Source of the DNA: Symsagittifera roscoffensis
Taxonomy: Eukaryota > Xenacoelomorpha > Acoela > Convolutidae
Length of the DNA: 64,000 nt
NCBI RefSeq assembly: GCF_963678635.1
Contig: NC_087064.1
Span: 56,802,338-56,866,337, forward strand
Direction of reading: 5' to 3'
This document shows positions 1 to 11,629 of the stretch, in pieces; position 1 is the stretch's first letter; each line of letters begins with the position of its first letter. A program made the position numbers and the translations under genes. The notes beneath the pieces were generated by a model that saw nothing but the letters and a program-made list of their open reading frames with translations, had not been told where the DNA came from and did no database searches.

Positions 1-1847
1 ATTTTTGAAAAAATTGCTAGTTTCTGAATGAAGATTCCCAATTTACTTCGAGGTGTCTCAAGTGAATTTTTCTACGATACAATCAGAAAAAAAAACATTA
101 ATTTTTTTGTAAAATTTTTACACCCAATGTGACGTAAAGAAAATTTTGCATCTTCTTATATTTTATTGGTTAGATCAGCATGCTTCAATTCGATTTGGAA
201 ATTTTTTTGAGCCGGGATTAATACGCCTTTTTGCTGCGCGCTAATGGGAAACTGAAAGCTCGCGTGCATTAATAATCCAAAAATGGTAAAAAAACAACAT
301 TCGATGCTTTATATGTTTACTGAAAGCAATCACAGTTGAAACAGTTTCTTATAGCGGCTCTCAACGATGTCTTGCTTATAAAATCAATCGTCAAAAACTG
401 TTATTTACAAAATCATACTTGGTAAAAAAAAACCCACTACAAGTATTAAGATCCTACTCATTATGTACATTTGTTCGAGAGTCAAAAAAGTGTTTTTGCC
501 AATATTCGCAATACTATTTAATCATCTTTAATAATTATTAAATAAATTTTGAGATAAGCAAAGGAGAATAGTCGGTTTTGCAATTTGTCTCTACCTCGGT
601 TAAGGTAATTTCTATACAACTTAGTTATTAGCTGGGTTTGATGAACAGCGCATTTATAAGTTTTTTTGTGTTTTGAGAACAAGAGTTCTACCATTTTTTC
701 ATGTTCCTGAATTCTAGCTCACAGTTTTTTCAAGCCTTAATGAGCTGTTTCACTTTGAAGAATTGTTTTTTTTTTCGAAGCTGAAAAAATGATTTCCAAA
801 AATGCCGATACTATACATGTTTTACTGCAGATCCTAATCGTTCACTATCTTTTTCAGGACATGTTAAACACAATAAAAACCCTCGTATCAAGCCAAAGCC
901 CAGATTATTTTGTTTAAATGTGAACAAACAAGGAATACGTCTTCTCAAAAAAATTGAAATTTGTCAAAAACAAAAAAAAATAAAAAAAACGAAGTATTTA
1001 CCAAAAGGAATGAAAACTTAAATAGTGTAATTGTCTAGCAACTCAAGTTTCGAATAGATAAACCTACCATAACTTCACTAAAAATAACCACAGGTGAAGT
1101 AACTTTTTCTGTTTGGAAATTTTTTAGATGGTATAAATAAAGTTTTCCATGTATCTCTAGTTAAAAAACAAAAAATTTTCAAAAATTAACCACACCAAGT
1201 AAACTTTTGAAAAATTCCACAGCTACCCTTTGGACGTTTTTTAAAACCCGAGTTTCTTCAGTAAAACTCCGATTTTTGTGCTTTTTTCTATTTGTGTCTC
1301 AATATCAACCTTTTGCTTCAATAAACTTTTTTAGAATTGGAAACAAAAGAATTATGCAAAAAAGAATTATGCGAATAGCGTCTGTAAAGAAAGGCCTCAA
1401 TAGAGTTTCTATAAAATTGAAAAAAAAATTTGCTATGATTTGTTGTTCGAATTAAAACTTGATTATTTAATGCTTTTATATTATATATATGGTAAGATCA
1501 CTGTAAGTTGTCAAAAAGAATTAGCTACAATAAACTTTTTTTCTGGCTATAAACAAAAATTAACGGTTTTGAGGGTTATTGTGAAAGAACAAACGAACAT
1601 TATCTCATACAAAAAATTCACAAATGTCTATTTTTGTGAGATTTCTTTTGTTTGATCATTGAGTTTTTGATGTTTATAATTAAATGATAATCGTCCTTTT
1701 CGGACGAAAACTTAGTTTGTATAGCAAAAATCAAATAAAAAATTTTATTTATAAAAAAATTCATACATTTTTCATGTATAAATAGGTTTATCTTAAAAAT
1801 TTTAAATAAGTTTCATATCACTTTGTGTTCGCGTGTGTTTTAAGTTT
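1..1847. other. AT-rich stretch without a recognisable gene
   Basis: Very AT-rich with many A and T homopolymer runs. The open frames here are short, lack recognisable motifs and look like chance frames. I see no RNA gene, terminal inverted repeat or conserved block. Confidence 0.6.
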
Positions 1848-2542
1848 TTGCTTTGGTTTTCTTTTTGCTTTTCTCTCAAAATGATGTACGACAAATCGTT
1901 ATCGGAATGATAGATAATTCATATCAAAACCTTTTCAACTGTGATTCCAATATTATTTACATGTTTCAAAATGTCCTGGATTTGAGAAAAACCGGTATGA
2001 TAATTTTGAGTGTTGGTCAAATTCCGAGCGAGTAAAGTAATCGAGCAATATTCGTTTTCAGAGAACTGGTCATATAGACTAAGAAAACTAGAAATAATTG
2101 ACTTACGTAAAAATTAGTTGTCAGTGCTTCAAAAATTAGCAGCGCTTCAAAAAACTTTCTATAACATTTTTAAAATTAAAGTTCAAAAAAAGTAGAAAAA
2201 AAATTGTTTTGAAATTTTTTTCCTGTTTTTTGTTTGTTATTCATTTTTGGAAACAATTTTTGTCGATTATGCCGGTTTCGTAGTTTTAGTTAGTTTTATA
2301 GTTTTCTTATTCACCACGCTCAACAACGACTCTAATTTGAAGAAAAAAAAAACTTTTAGTAGTTTTTTTTCTATGAACGCGGTCGGAACAATTTGTGCCA
2401 CTTGCGAAGCAACCGGTTTTTTTGTGCAATGAATGAAATTTAATAATTGGAAATTTAAAAAATTTTAAAGAAAAGTAACCACTGTTTAAAATAGTAAAAT
2501 TGCAATCTTCATTACATTTTGATCAAAAATATATTTGCTTGA
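1848..2542 (+). repeat. Dispersed repeat R1, copy a
   Basis: About 695 bp that recurs at 4519-5171 and 11131-11629 with high identity. It begins TTGCTTTGGTTTTC and ends near TATTTGCTTGA. This copy keeps a ~60-bp stretch (around 1960-2025) that 4519-5171 has lost, and the middle ~205 bp (around 2254-2460) that 11131-11629 has lost, so it is the most complete copy. The 60-codon frame inside it starts from TTG and is not a gene. Whether R1 is a mobile element or an old segmental duplication cannot be told here. Confidence 0.75.
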
Positions 2543-4049
2543 ATGTATTCTTCCCTGCTTTCAAGTTCTTGTCGATGTGAATTTGTTCCCGCCCCAAAGT
2601 TTGCATATGCCATGAAGGCATTTCTCAACTAAAAGATGAAACAAACCTTTTGGTTATTGGTCAGAATCAGAAGTAAACTTTAATAAAATTTTGCTTTTTT
2701 GGTCTGTGACTGGTTTGTAAGAGCATTTCAGCACTGATTAAAATTCATTTTTGATTTTAAAAACATTGAATAAAGCAACGAGCTTATTCGACTTACCTCT
2801 CCCATAGACATGACAAATTTTTATGCAGTAGTTCTGATATTTTACAGTTTTTTTGATTTTTTTTCTATTGGTCGGTCAGTTTTCTTTAGTTTAAGTGACA
2901 GTCATTCGTAGTACAGTGATTGCTGATTTTGAAAAGGTGCAGAAATAAGTGTAAAGAGCAGCACGTTTTATGACATTTTATATTAGAGATATGTTATATT
3001 AGAGCACATTAGAGGAAAAAACCAACCTTGAGCTCATAGTTTTGATCTAAATTCAAATTTAATGCACTCTCGCTCATATAGGCGGTTTTTCACTAGTCAA
3101 CTTATTCAATTCAAAAATTTGCTTAGAGAATTAACGCATTTTGTGACCTGCTAGTGTAAACCGAATTGACGTTGCAGAGCAAATGAGTACTGCTCCAGCA
3201 TTATTACGGCTATTTTATAAAAGCAGAAAGTAGATTAGGTCAAACAGGCACGGGTTGATCTTCAAACTAAAAATGCTTATCAGGCAACTCCATGCATGGG
3301 TTATATGAAGAAACTGATTGTCATCAAACAATTTCCAATTATAAAAATTGTTTAATTTGCAGCTTTTTCCAAAAATATTTAGTTTTTCTAAAACCCTTCA
3401 AACAAGGTTTTAAGGTGAGAGTTTTCTAAATCCAGTTTTCATTCTATTGGTCATCAAAATAATGATTGTTTCCATCGATAACTGCTAATCAAAATTTCTT
3501 CTTTAATGAAAAATGCTTTTCAGGCTATTAATGTACATATTATAGCTTTGTTTTTTTGATGCAATTATATGGAAATATATCATAAGGATTTTTTAATAAA
3601 GGAAAGTGTATGACTAGCATTCTTTGTCAACCCGGACAAGCAATCCGGATTGATGCTGCGGGGCAAAATATTATCGCTATAATATGATTACAGCAACACA
3701 TATAGTTGCAGAACTGAAATATATACTAAAATATTCATAGATTCAAACGTTTGCTGTAATGGATTATTGATCAATAATAGTTTTTCTTAATTACTTCATC
3801 GCTATATCAGACAAATTTCTAGAAATAAATAAAAATCGAAGTTTTATGAATAGTTGCTAAGATATAATATGCGCTACTCTGAGACAACTTTATAGGCGGC
3901 AGGTCAGTTAATCGATGTATCAGTAAACCGATAACAGGCGGATTAGATCAGCAAACCGAAAATTCATGATTCAATTACGTAATCGCATTAGCTAAAAAGT
4001 GAAATTTTTACGAAATGAAAATAATTTTCTCAAAACACATAGAATCAAA
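2543..4049. other. No gene seen
   Basis: AT-rich intergenic sequence. I found no convincing open frame, splice-site pair, tRNA-like fold or terminal repeat. Confidence 0.55.
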
Positions 4050-4300
4050 ATATTTGTTAAATGTTTTTTGAGATATCTGCATTTCTACAGAAATTCAATA
4101 AACCTGAAGAGTTTTTGTTTTATTGTTCCGACTTTCGATACGAAAGTAACGGAATATTTGTAACGGAATTTTTGTAACAAATATTCCGTTACCTTCGTAT
4201 CGAAAGTCGGAACAATAAAACAAAAACTCTTCATGTTTATTGAATTTTCTGTGGAATTTAAATAAAAATGCAGATATCTCAAAAAACATCTAACAAATAT
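4050..4300. mobile_element. Palindromic foldback element, copy 1
   Basis: A 251-bp near-perfect inverted repeat. The left arm starts ATATTTGTTAAATG and the right arm ends CATCTAACAAATAT, and the arms stay complementary to a short centre near 4165-4175. Both arms carry AGAGTTTTTGTTTTATTG / CAATAAAACAAAAACTCT. It has no coding capacity, and overlapping minus-strand frames are by-products of the palindrome. It resembles a foldback or MITE-type DNA element. A target-site duplication is not obvious. An identical arrangement is at 10662-10912. Confidence 0.8.
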
Positions 4301-4518
4301 CGATGTTTTACCCTGTTATAAGCATTTCGAAGTTATGCCTTGTTATGATTTGATTTATAATTCTTATTTCAAAATATTTGAGAAAAGCATAGAAAAGATC
4401 AAATCTTTCTGGTCTTTCTCGTGTGGGGGGATGATTTTCATTTTATTTTGTTAATTTTTTTTAGGTTGTTACTGTTGCATAAATCTTAAAAAGCAGTCGA
4501 AACAATCAGGGCTTTGCC

Positions 4519-5171
4519 TTGCTTTGGTTTTCTTTTTGCTTTTCTCTCAAAATAATGTACGACAAATCGTTATCGGAATGATAGATAATTCATATCAAAA
4601 CCTTTTCAGCTGTGATTCCAATAATATTTACATTTACAAACTCCGAGCGAGTAAAGTAATCGAGCAATATTCGTTTTCAGAGAACTGGTCATATAGGCTA
4701 AGAAAACTAGAATTAATTTAATTACGTAAAAATTAGTTGTCAGCGCTTCAAAAATTAGCAACGCTTCAAAAAATTTTCTATAACATTTTTAAAATTAAAG
4801 ATCAGAAAAAGTAGAAAAAAAATTGTTTTGGAATTTTTTTTCCTGTTTTTTGTTTGTTATTCATTTTTGGAAACAATTTTTGTCGATTATGCCGGTTTCG
4901 TAGTTTTTGTTAGTTTTATAGTTTTCTTATTCACCACGCTCAAAAACGACTCTAATTTGAAGAAAAAAAAAACTTTTAGTAGTTTTTTTCTATGAACGCG
5001 GTCGGAACATTTTGTGCCATTTGTGAAGCAATCGTTTTTTTTGTGCAATGAATGAAATTTAATAATTGGAAATTTAAAAAATTTTAAGGAAAAGTAACCA
5101 TGAAAAGCTGTGTTTAAAATAGTAAAATTGCAATCTTCATTACATTTTGATCAAAAATATATTTGCTTGAG
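4519..5171 (+). repeat. Dispersed repeat R1, copy b
   Basis: Second copy of the repeat at 1848-2542. A deletion near 4636-4640 removes ~60 bp present in the other two copies. It is preceded by TCAGGGCTTTGCCTTG, a degraded form of the stem-loop described at 6554-6571. Confidence 0.75.
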
Positions 5172-5430
5172 ATTTAATCCATGTTAGAAAACGTTCCAAA
5201 TTGAATGAAAAAAGCTTATTTGCCATAATTGGTTTGTTACTAGGAGCGAAATCTATCACTTTGTATTTTAAATGGCCAGTGGGGAGATGATTTTCATAGA
5301 AAAAGTTTCAAGTTATAGGAAATTTTTTTTTCATTTAACTTTGTTATGTTGTTTATGTTATTACTGCTCTACAAACGTTAAAAAGCAGTCGGAACATTCA
5401 GGACTTTGTCTTGATACGAGCAGTCTTGTT
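5169..5430 (+). repeat. Internal direct repeat R2, copy a
   Basis: Begins GAGATTTAATCC and ends GATACGAGCAGTCTTGTTG. A diverged direct copy lies at 6344-6588 in the same unit, and a diverged inverted copy at about 23690-24110. Shared landmarks are CGTTCCAAA, TTGCCATAATTG, TTTGTTAC.AGGAGCG and GATACGAGCAGTCTTGTT. The repeat has no coding content. Confidence 0.65.
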
Positions 5431-5602
5431 GTTCCGACGAAATGTTTGTGCTCGAGGTGGGTTTTTTTCTTCGGACAAATTTCGACTTTTTAACTAGTCG
5501 CTCAAAAGGTATTGTTGTCCTGAGCCTAAATTTGAAACATGTGACCATTTTTCCTAAATTTATGGGTGTTTGACCAATTTGGGACAATTAACACGCGATA
5601 TA

Positions 5603-6317
5603 CAGTGCTGATTTAAATTATCCGGACAAAACAAACAAAACTTGAATTTTCAAACGCGTTTTTCTCCTATTGGGTTAAGATTAGACAAAAATGAAGAAAA
5701 CAAAATTGCTGAGAATTTCATCAAATTTAATATGGTTCAATTTTTTCTTCGAAATTCTCCACCAACATTTTACCCCAAAAATGGGTCATTTTAACTTTTT
5801 CCAATTAATCAAGAATTACACTGAAACTGTTTTGTTAATTGATGAGAAAATTATATCACAAGAAGCCTCCTACCTAGCCCAACAAAGTTTAAGATGGGTT
5901 GTATCTCCAAAAAATTACGCAAATTGTTTAAAATTTATTTTTAAACAGAAACTCTGGGTTTATATAAAAAAAATCACATTTATTGACAATCAAGTAAAAA
6001 AAATTTTCTCTAATACTGGTTTTTTGCAGATTTAACCCTTCTTAAACTTTGTTGGGACTCTTGTGATATAGTTTTTGCATCAATTAACAAAGTAGTTTCA
6101 GTGTAATTCTTGATTAATTGAAATAAGCCAAAATGACCCATTTTTGGGGTAAATTTTTGGAGAATTTCGGAGAAAAAATAGCACCATTATAATTTTGATA
6201 AAATTCAAACCAACTTTTGCTCCTTCACTTTTTGTCTAATCTTAGCTCAAATTGATAAAAACGCGTTTGAAAACTCAAGTTTTGTTCGTTTTGTCCGGAT
6301 AATTTAAATCAGCACTG
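5603..6317. mobile_element. Tc1/mariner-like MITE, copy 1
   Basis: A 715-bp element with long terminal inverted repeats: CAGTGCTGATTTAAAT at the left and its complement ATTTAAATCAGCACTG at the right, flanked by TA at 5601-5602 and 6318-6319. The inverted arms extend deep into the element; for example ACGCGTTT and AAAATGGGTCATTTT recur in both arms. The CAGTG terminus and TA target duplication are typical of the Tc1/mariner superfamily. No transposase is encoded. The 114-codon frame inside (5691-6035) is an arm of the palindrome. A related sequence near 23830 lacks the element and shows a single TA at the matching point. Confidence 0.85.
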
Positions 6318-6343
6318 TACTTCCCTCAATTAACGCGAAAGCG

Positions 6344-6588
6344 GAGATTTAATCCTTCTTAAAAATCGTTCCAAAGTTGTTGAACGTAGTTTACTTGCCA
6401 TAATTGATTTGTTACAAGGAGCGAAATCTATCCTTTTGTACTTTATATGGCGTGTGGGGGGATGGTTTTCAGAAAAAAAATTCATTTTGTTTTATTACCT
6501 TTAACTTTTTAATGTTATTACTGCTTCATAAACCTTAAAAGGCAGTCAGAATATTCAGGGCTTCGCCCTGATACGAGCAGTCTTGTTT
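6344..6588 (+). repeat. Internal direct repeat R2, copy b, with stem-loop
   Basis: Diverged direct copy of 5169-5430. It contains the perfect stem-loop TTCAGGGCTTCGCCCTGA at 6554-6571, followed by TACGAGCAGTCTTGTT. The equivalent stem-loop is degraded in copy a (5396-5415) and before R1 copy b (4508-4523). A short GC-rich hairpin in AT-rich DNA could be a structural end of a mobile element, but no CTRR Helitron terminus follows it. Confidence 0.6.
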
Positions 6589-8178
6589 GATTTTGTTGCT
6601 AAATCCTCTGCGCGAAATTATAACTCAAAAACGTTTGTTCCTAATTTCATCTCGTTCACACGTTACTCTGAAAAATTAAGTTATATCAATTCAATTTGGA
6701 ACGAATTTATTTACCACACACACTTCGCGTTAACAAAAAACTGGTTAAAATAGCTTCCCCAGAAGCCATCAGTTTTATTCCCTAAAAAGCTAAAATCGAA
6801 CTACTGGTGTTCAAATTCGAATGGCACGGGGAGTTATTACCATCAGTTAGCTTGTCTCAATTCAGTTTGGAACTATTTTTAATCAAGTTCGACAATTTTA
6901 AAATGGCCAATTTAGTCAGGCTTTTGAGCTGCGTTTTCAAAAAATTTTGCGTTTGGAAAAAAAAGATCACCAGGAGCTATAAAAAGTCTTCGCCACGTTC
7001 ATTACTCTTCCGAAGTATTTCAGAACTCAGAGTTGGTGATAACCAAACAAAACTGCATTTAAAACCTGAAAAGATATGCGACACAAAAATAATAGACTAA
7101 TTACGAAACAGCTGTTCTATTTAAAAAAAACAGTATTTAGAAATTACATAAAATACCTTAGAAAAAAACGAAAACTGTTTAACTTGACCGAGTTGGTCTC
7201 TCAGTAACAGTTATCAATATTTGAGAAAAAAACAGTGTTAGGCACCCTTGATCGAAGCCTAAAATATCAATAAATCAGACTTGAAACCATAACCCTATAT
7301 CAGCGATGAGTTTTTCCGAATCCACACTCAATTTGAAACAATCCTTTCCAGTTCTTCAGTCACCAATTGTTTCTTGGCCTCATTGCTTATTTTTTTTTTT
7401 TAAAATCAGAACTGATCACACTCGGCAAAAGTCCGTAATATCATAAAAAACTATTGTGCTTACGATAAGCTGAGCCTCAAAAACAAGTTTGTCTCCTAAA
7501 AGTTTTAAAAGTTGCAAGAAATCATTTCTTCAGATTTGATGGATTGCAAGTTACATAATGAAGTTTTAGAGCATATTGATTTTATTATCACTTCATTCGA
7601 TATTTTTGTAGGATTTCCACCAAACTTATTAAAAATTGTGAAAAAAAATGGTCAGCCAAAAGCTAGTAACCTCCGAAAAATCGTAGCGAGACATTAGTTA
7701 GTAGAATAAGCTTGCTCCGCTTCGCTCGGATGCACTTACATCCAGCAAGTGAGAAATGCGTGCGGCGCGTGAATCAGTGTTTTCCTCTTAATCTACTGTT
7801 ACGAACTAGCGCTTGTTACTTAATCCAACTTATTACCAATTGCCGCCTCACGAAACGAAATTTTCTAACGCTGGGATTTTTTTACGAATAAATAAATTTC
7901 ATTGAAGTTCACAATAGTTTCATAACAAATTCTGTAAAACTTTGATTCTCCTGGTCCCAAAGTCAGGTATTTGATATAATGTAGGGAGAACTATTTAAAA
8001 GTTTTATGGTTGCTGCTCGGAAATCTTTCAAGCCAATACTTTCTGTCGTAGCAAAACTGCAATTTAATAATGTTTGATTTCTTGATTTGTGGATTTGATA
8101 AATCGCAAAATCAGAACCAGCTTCTGGTTAAAAAATTTGCTGAACGGATTCCCGAGTTAAACTCGAAGCAATAATAAA
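6589..8178. other. No supported gene
   Basis: AT-rich sequence repeated with ~98% identity at ~13050-14638. Frames at 6807-7100 and 7512-7697 start from GTG/TTG, match nothing I know, and the first is broken by a TGA in the second copy (near 13418). I treat them as chance frames. The short motif GCTCCGCTTCGCTCGG lies near 7714. Confidence 0.5.
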
Positions 8179-8499
8179 AGTGCTGATTTAATTTAACCGG
8201 GAAAAACAAACAACGTTTGAATTTGAAACGCGTTTTTCTCAAATTGGGTTAAGATAAGAAAAAAGTGATGAGAACAAAAGAAATTGGCTTAGATTTTGAG
8301 CAAAGTTAAAATGGTGCGTTTTCCCCCAAAAAATGTCAATCAAAAAGTTGTCCCAAAGATGGGTCATTTGGCTTTTTTCAATAAACACAAACTACGCTGA
8401 AACTACCATTGTTGAGAAATTTATGTCTGAGTCTGAATACACAGCCCATCAACGTTCAAGAAGTATCAAAGTTATAAAAATCTGTAAAGCAGAAACTTT
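8179..8499 (+). mobile_element. Truncated relative of the Tc1-like MITE
   Basis: Begins AGTGCTGATTTAATTTAACC and continues with ACGCGTTTTTCTCAAATTGGGTTAAGAT, GATGGGTCATTT and so on, matching one arm of the 5603-6317 family at lower identity. The opposite arm is missing. The hAT-like element at 8500 lies immediately downstream. Confidence 0.6.
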
Positions 8500-9092
8500 G
8501 GATCAATTGAGCAATCTCCCCCCCCCCCGTAATGACCAATTGAGCTATCTCCCCCCAGCAAAAACAAATAAACTCTTCAAAAAGACGTCAGCAAACGGAA
8601 GTAGATGGATGTTTTGTTTATAGCACGCAATCATTTGACCGACTGAACTTTTTTTTTTATATGGGTATCGAGAAAATTTTGAAAAAAAAATTGAAATTTA
8701 TGAAATTTTTTTTGCAAAACTTTGTTTAGGCGACCATAGCCTCATCGAAGAAAGCGATTTACCAGGGTTGGTGCTCTAGCCTTGTATCTGAATAGGAAAA
8801 ACGGTTCTCCGCAGCACCTTAATATTGTTCGCAAAAACTTTTTGTCATGTTAAGAAAGGAAAAAAGTCGCTTTTTATGCCTGTTTTATTGATTCTTTTTT
8901 CAATCTAAATGAAACTTTTGAACTTTGATATTGTAAATTTTGGCTTTCCAGAGTCGTTGGAAAATATGTTTTATGATTTCATGTCATTCAAACTATTTTC
9001 AAGTGGTTATAAACATGTCTCAAGTACCTATTGAGCTATCTCCCCCCCCCCCCACGCGAGGATGGGGGGGGGGGAGATTGCTCAATTGATCC
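8500..9092. mobile_element. hAT-like MITE with 8-bp target duplication, copy 1
   Basis: A 593-bp element with terminal inverted repeats GGATCAATTGAGCAATC running into a C tract (left) and a G tract running into GATTGCTCAATTGATCC (right). It is flanked on both sides by GAAACTTT (8492-8499 and 9093-9100). An 8-bp target-site duplication is the hallmark of hAT elements, and P elements also make 8 bp. Sub-terminal copies of CAATTGAGCTATCTCCCC occur near 8538 and 9033. The homopolymeric C/G tracts differ in length between the two unit copies. No transposase is encoded. Confidence 0.8.
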
Positions 9093-9500
9093 GAAACTTT
9101 TTTAAAAATATTTTTAGTTGGTCAATTTAACATCAAAAAATCGAATTTTCAGCTCAAAAACATAGTTTAAAAATTTCAAGCGTTTCGAACTTTGAAACTT
9201 CATTCTATAACGCGCAGGGCATCAAACCTGAAATGATTTGCTGCAACTTTTAGAAGTGTTCTAGCGAACTGAAAATGTCTTTGAAAATTTTCTCACACAG
9301 TTTAAAAAATTAAAAGAAAAGCAGAGTTTCTCAATCGCTTCTCAAGCTTTAATAAAAACAAATTATTAGATATAAAAATCTAAGGTTGCATAAATTATGA
9401 CGTTGAAAAAAAAGAAGTTGATTATGAGAAAATATGTTTTTTCTTCATTCTTGGAGTTGAAACTGTAGGAGATTCTTTTAATAATTTGATCATTGACGAC

Positions 9501-9799
9501 TCAAGTATTGCCAGTATCTATGGCATCTGGATCGCAAATCCATGGTTGATCTCGACACATCACCGTATTTTTGAACCACTTGAAAGTTAAAAAGTCCTCG
9601 GGATTTTCATACGGAATCTGAATGTCACCGTTGAGGTGATCAAAATTACCGAAAATGTAATTGAACCCTGGAAGATGACTAGTTCTAACAAATGGATGAT
9701 TATCCCGTATCAATCTGCCAGTTCCAAAACCAATTTTAGTGATGATATTCAATCGGCATCTATTCAAGAAGAAAGCTCGAATGTAATTCAACTCTTTTC
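9501..9799 (-). CDS. Possible terminal exon of an unidentified gene, copy 1
   Basis: A ~99-codon minus-strand frame ending in a stop at 9501. It can start after a splice acceptor TTTAG at 9800-9804 (exon base 9799) and reads GKELNYIRAFFLNRC..., with recognisable globular character (CRDQPWICDPDAID near the C-terminus) and no low complexity. I do not recognise the family. The duplicate at 15999-16297 keeps the frame open with two amino-acid changes, which neither proves nor excludes selection. No upstream exon was securely found. It could also be a fragment of an unrecognised mobile element. Confidence 0.35.
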
Positions 9800-9896
9800 C
9801 TAAACAATAAACAAACTCGAGCAGTAATTAAGATAAAAATTGTCAATTTTTTTTCTGGCATAGCTAAGAACCTATGGAACATTTTAATTTTTGATT

Positions 9897-10315
9897 TTAA
9901 CGGACGAATTTTTGTACTTTTTTCTCATGAACTTCTAAAAAACTACTGCCTATTCGGGTTATCCTTAAAGTTAAAGTACTATATAAACCATCTTGGCGAT
10001 GTTTCTTATGTAACATTGTTTGTTGCATTTTTATGCTGGCGACTGACTGCAGCAGTTTTTCCAAGTATTTTGGGGTGTCTAAAAAAGTAGACTCTAAGAC
10101 TACCTTCACTTCGCCGCTGGCTGTATGTTTTTGTCCGGCTCTAAAATTTCTTGGCTACGTTGTTGAAAACTTCTCTTTACCTCTGTTTTCCGTCCGCATA
10201 CTTTAAAATACTGATTTATATAATTTACATCTATTTGCATGGTACATCCTAAGTTTTTGATTTTATTTTTATGTTCGGCCTTGAAGGCCAAAGTACTTAA
10301 AGGACGTTCACGCAC
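9897..10315 (-). other. Two overlapping minus-strand frames, function unknown
   Basis: Frames at 9897-10109 and 10106-10315 run back-to-back, the second ending AAGTGAAG near the start of the first. They read basic, helical sequence such as KYLEKLLQSVASIKMQQTM and YFKVCGRKTEVKRSFQQRS. They lie upstream, in transcriptional sense, of the exon at 9501-9799, so they may be broken upstream coding sequence of the same locus. A 1-bp indel separates the reading frames of the two unit copies near 16810. I recognise no domain. Confidence 0.25.
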
Positions 10316-10661
10316 CCGCGAAGGCTTAGGAGCTTAATCTAAAGAAGAAAACTCTTGTCTAAGATTCGAACCAATAGTTACTTGCGAAAGAATTTATTCG
10401 CCTTTTCTTATTCCTAATCAAGTTCTACGGAAACTAGCTTCGAATGGACGACAAGTCGATATACAAAATACTCGTAGGGCAAGATTTCCCTGGTGAGGTT
10501 TGGCGTAGTCAGCTCACGATCAGAAAACTACTCTGAACATCCTTCCTTTCTGTCACAAGCACAAAACTGAACCTCCAATAGAAGGGTCAAATCGACGGTT
10601 GAACTACAAATGCCAATAGTTGAAATGCAAAAACTCCTTCAACACTGCCCAGCAACACCAC

Positions 10662-10912
10662 ATATTTGTTAAATGTTTTTTGAGATATCTGCATTTCTAC
10701 AGAAATTCAATAAACCTGAAGAGTTTTTGTTTTATTGTTCCGACTTTCGATACGAAAGTAACGGAATATTTGTAACGGAATTTTTGTAACAAATATTCCG
10801 TTACCTTCGTATCGAAAGTCGGAACAATAAAACAAAAACTCTTCAAGTTTATTGAATTTTCTGTGGAATTTAAATAAAAATGCAGATATCTCAAAAAACA
10901 TCTAACAAATAT
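10662..10912. mobile_element. Palindromic foldback element, copy 2
   Basis: Same 251-bp palindrome as 4050-4300, with one difference in the right arm (TTCAAGTTT instead of TTCATGTTT). This restores better complementarity between its arms. Confidence 0.8.
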
Positions 10913-11130
10913 CGATGTTTTACCCTGTTATAAGCATTTCGAAGTTATGCCTTGTTATGATTTGATTTATAATTCTTATTTCAAAATATTTGAGAAAAGC
11001 ATAGAAAAGATCAAATCTTTCTGGTCTTTCTCGTGTGGGGGGATGATTTTCATTTTATTTTGTTAATTTTTTTTAGGTTGTTACTGTTGCATAAATCTTA
11101 AAAAGCAGTCGAAACAATCAGGGCTTTGCC

Positions 11131-11629
11131 TTGCTTTGATTTTCTTTTTGCTTTTCTCTCAAAATAATGTACGACAAATCGTTATCGGAACGATAGATAA
11201 TTCATATCAAAACCTTTTCAGCTGTGATTCCAATAATATTTACATCTTTCAAAATGTCCTGGTGTTGAGAAAAACCGGTATGATAATTTTGAGTGTTGGT
11301 CAAACTCCGAGCGAGTAAAGTAATCGAGCAATATTTGTTTTCAGAGAACTGGTCATATAGGCTAAGAAAACTAGAATTAATTTAATTACGTAAAAATTAG
11401 TTGTCAGTGCTTCAAAAATTAGCAACGCTTCAAAAAATTTTCTATAACATTTTTAAAATTAAAGATCAGAAAAAGTAGAAAAAAAATTGTTTTGAAATTT
11501 TTTTTCCTGTTTTTTGTTTGTTATTCATTTTTGGAAAAAATTTTAAGGAAAAGTAACCATGAAAAGCTGTGTTTAAAATAGTAAAATTGCAATCTTCATT
11601 ACATTTTGATCAAAAATATATTTGCTTGA
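11131..11629 (+). repeat. Dispersed repeat R1, copy c
   Basis: Third copy of the R1 repeat. It retains the ~60 bp lost in copy b but lacks ~205 bp between two TTGGAAA motifs, consistent with a microhomology-mediated deletion. It is followed directly by a copy of R2 (about 11628-11890). Confidence 0.7.

Larger units (their letters stand above)
4050..10661 (+). repeat. Tandem duplication unit 1 (6.6 kb)
   Basis: This segment is followed head-to-tail by a second copy at 10662-17160 of very high identity, shown by long identical stretches at offsets of 6612 falling to 6460-6498 after indels. The unit starts exactly at the outer end of the foldback element at 4050 and ends ...GCAACACCAC. The junction at 10661/10662 joins that end to the unit start ATATTTG, while unit 2 ends GCAACACCAC followed by ATATACC, so ATAT is 4-bp microhomology at the breakpoint. 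Unit 1 has lost ~60 bp near 4636 and unit 2 has lost ~205 bp corresponding to 4874-5078. Confidence 0.9.

Noticed and set aside
4085-4289. Overlapping minus-strand ORFs in the foldback element (and at 10697-10901)
   Set aside because: Two frames open over the same palindrome, no domain; by-products of the inverted repeat.
5691-6035. 114-codon ORF, also at 12152-12496
   Set aside because: Lies wholly inside the palindromic arms of the Tc1-like MITE; part of its openness comes from AT-rich inverted-repeat sequence, and it has no domain.
6554-6590. Helitron 3' terminus
   Set aside because: The hairpin fits but no CTRR end or AT target boundary follows at the expected distance.
6807-7100. 97-codon ORF in unit 1
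   Set aside because: Starts from GTG and is interrupted by a TGA in the second unit copy near 13418; no recognisable motif.
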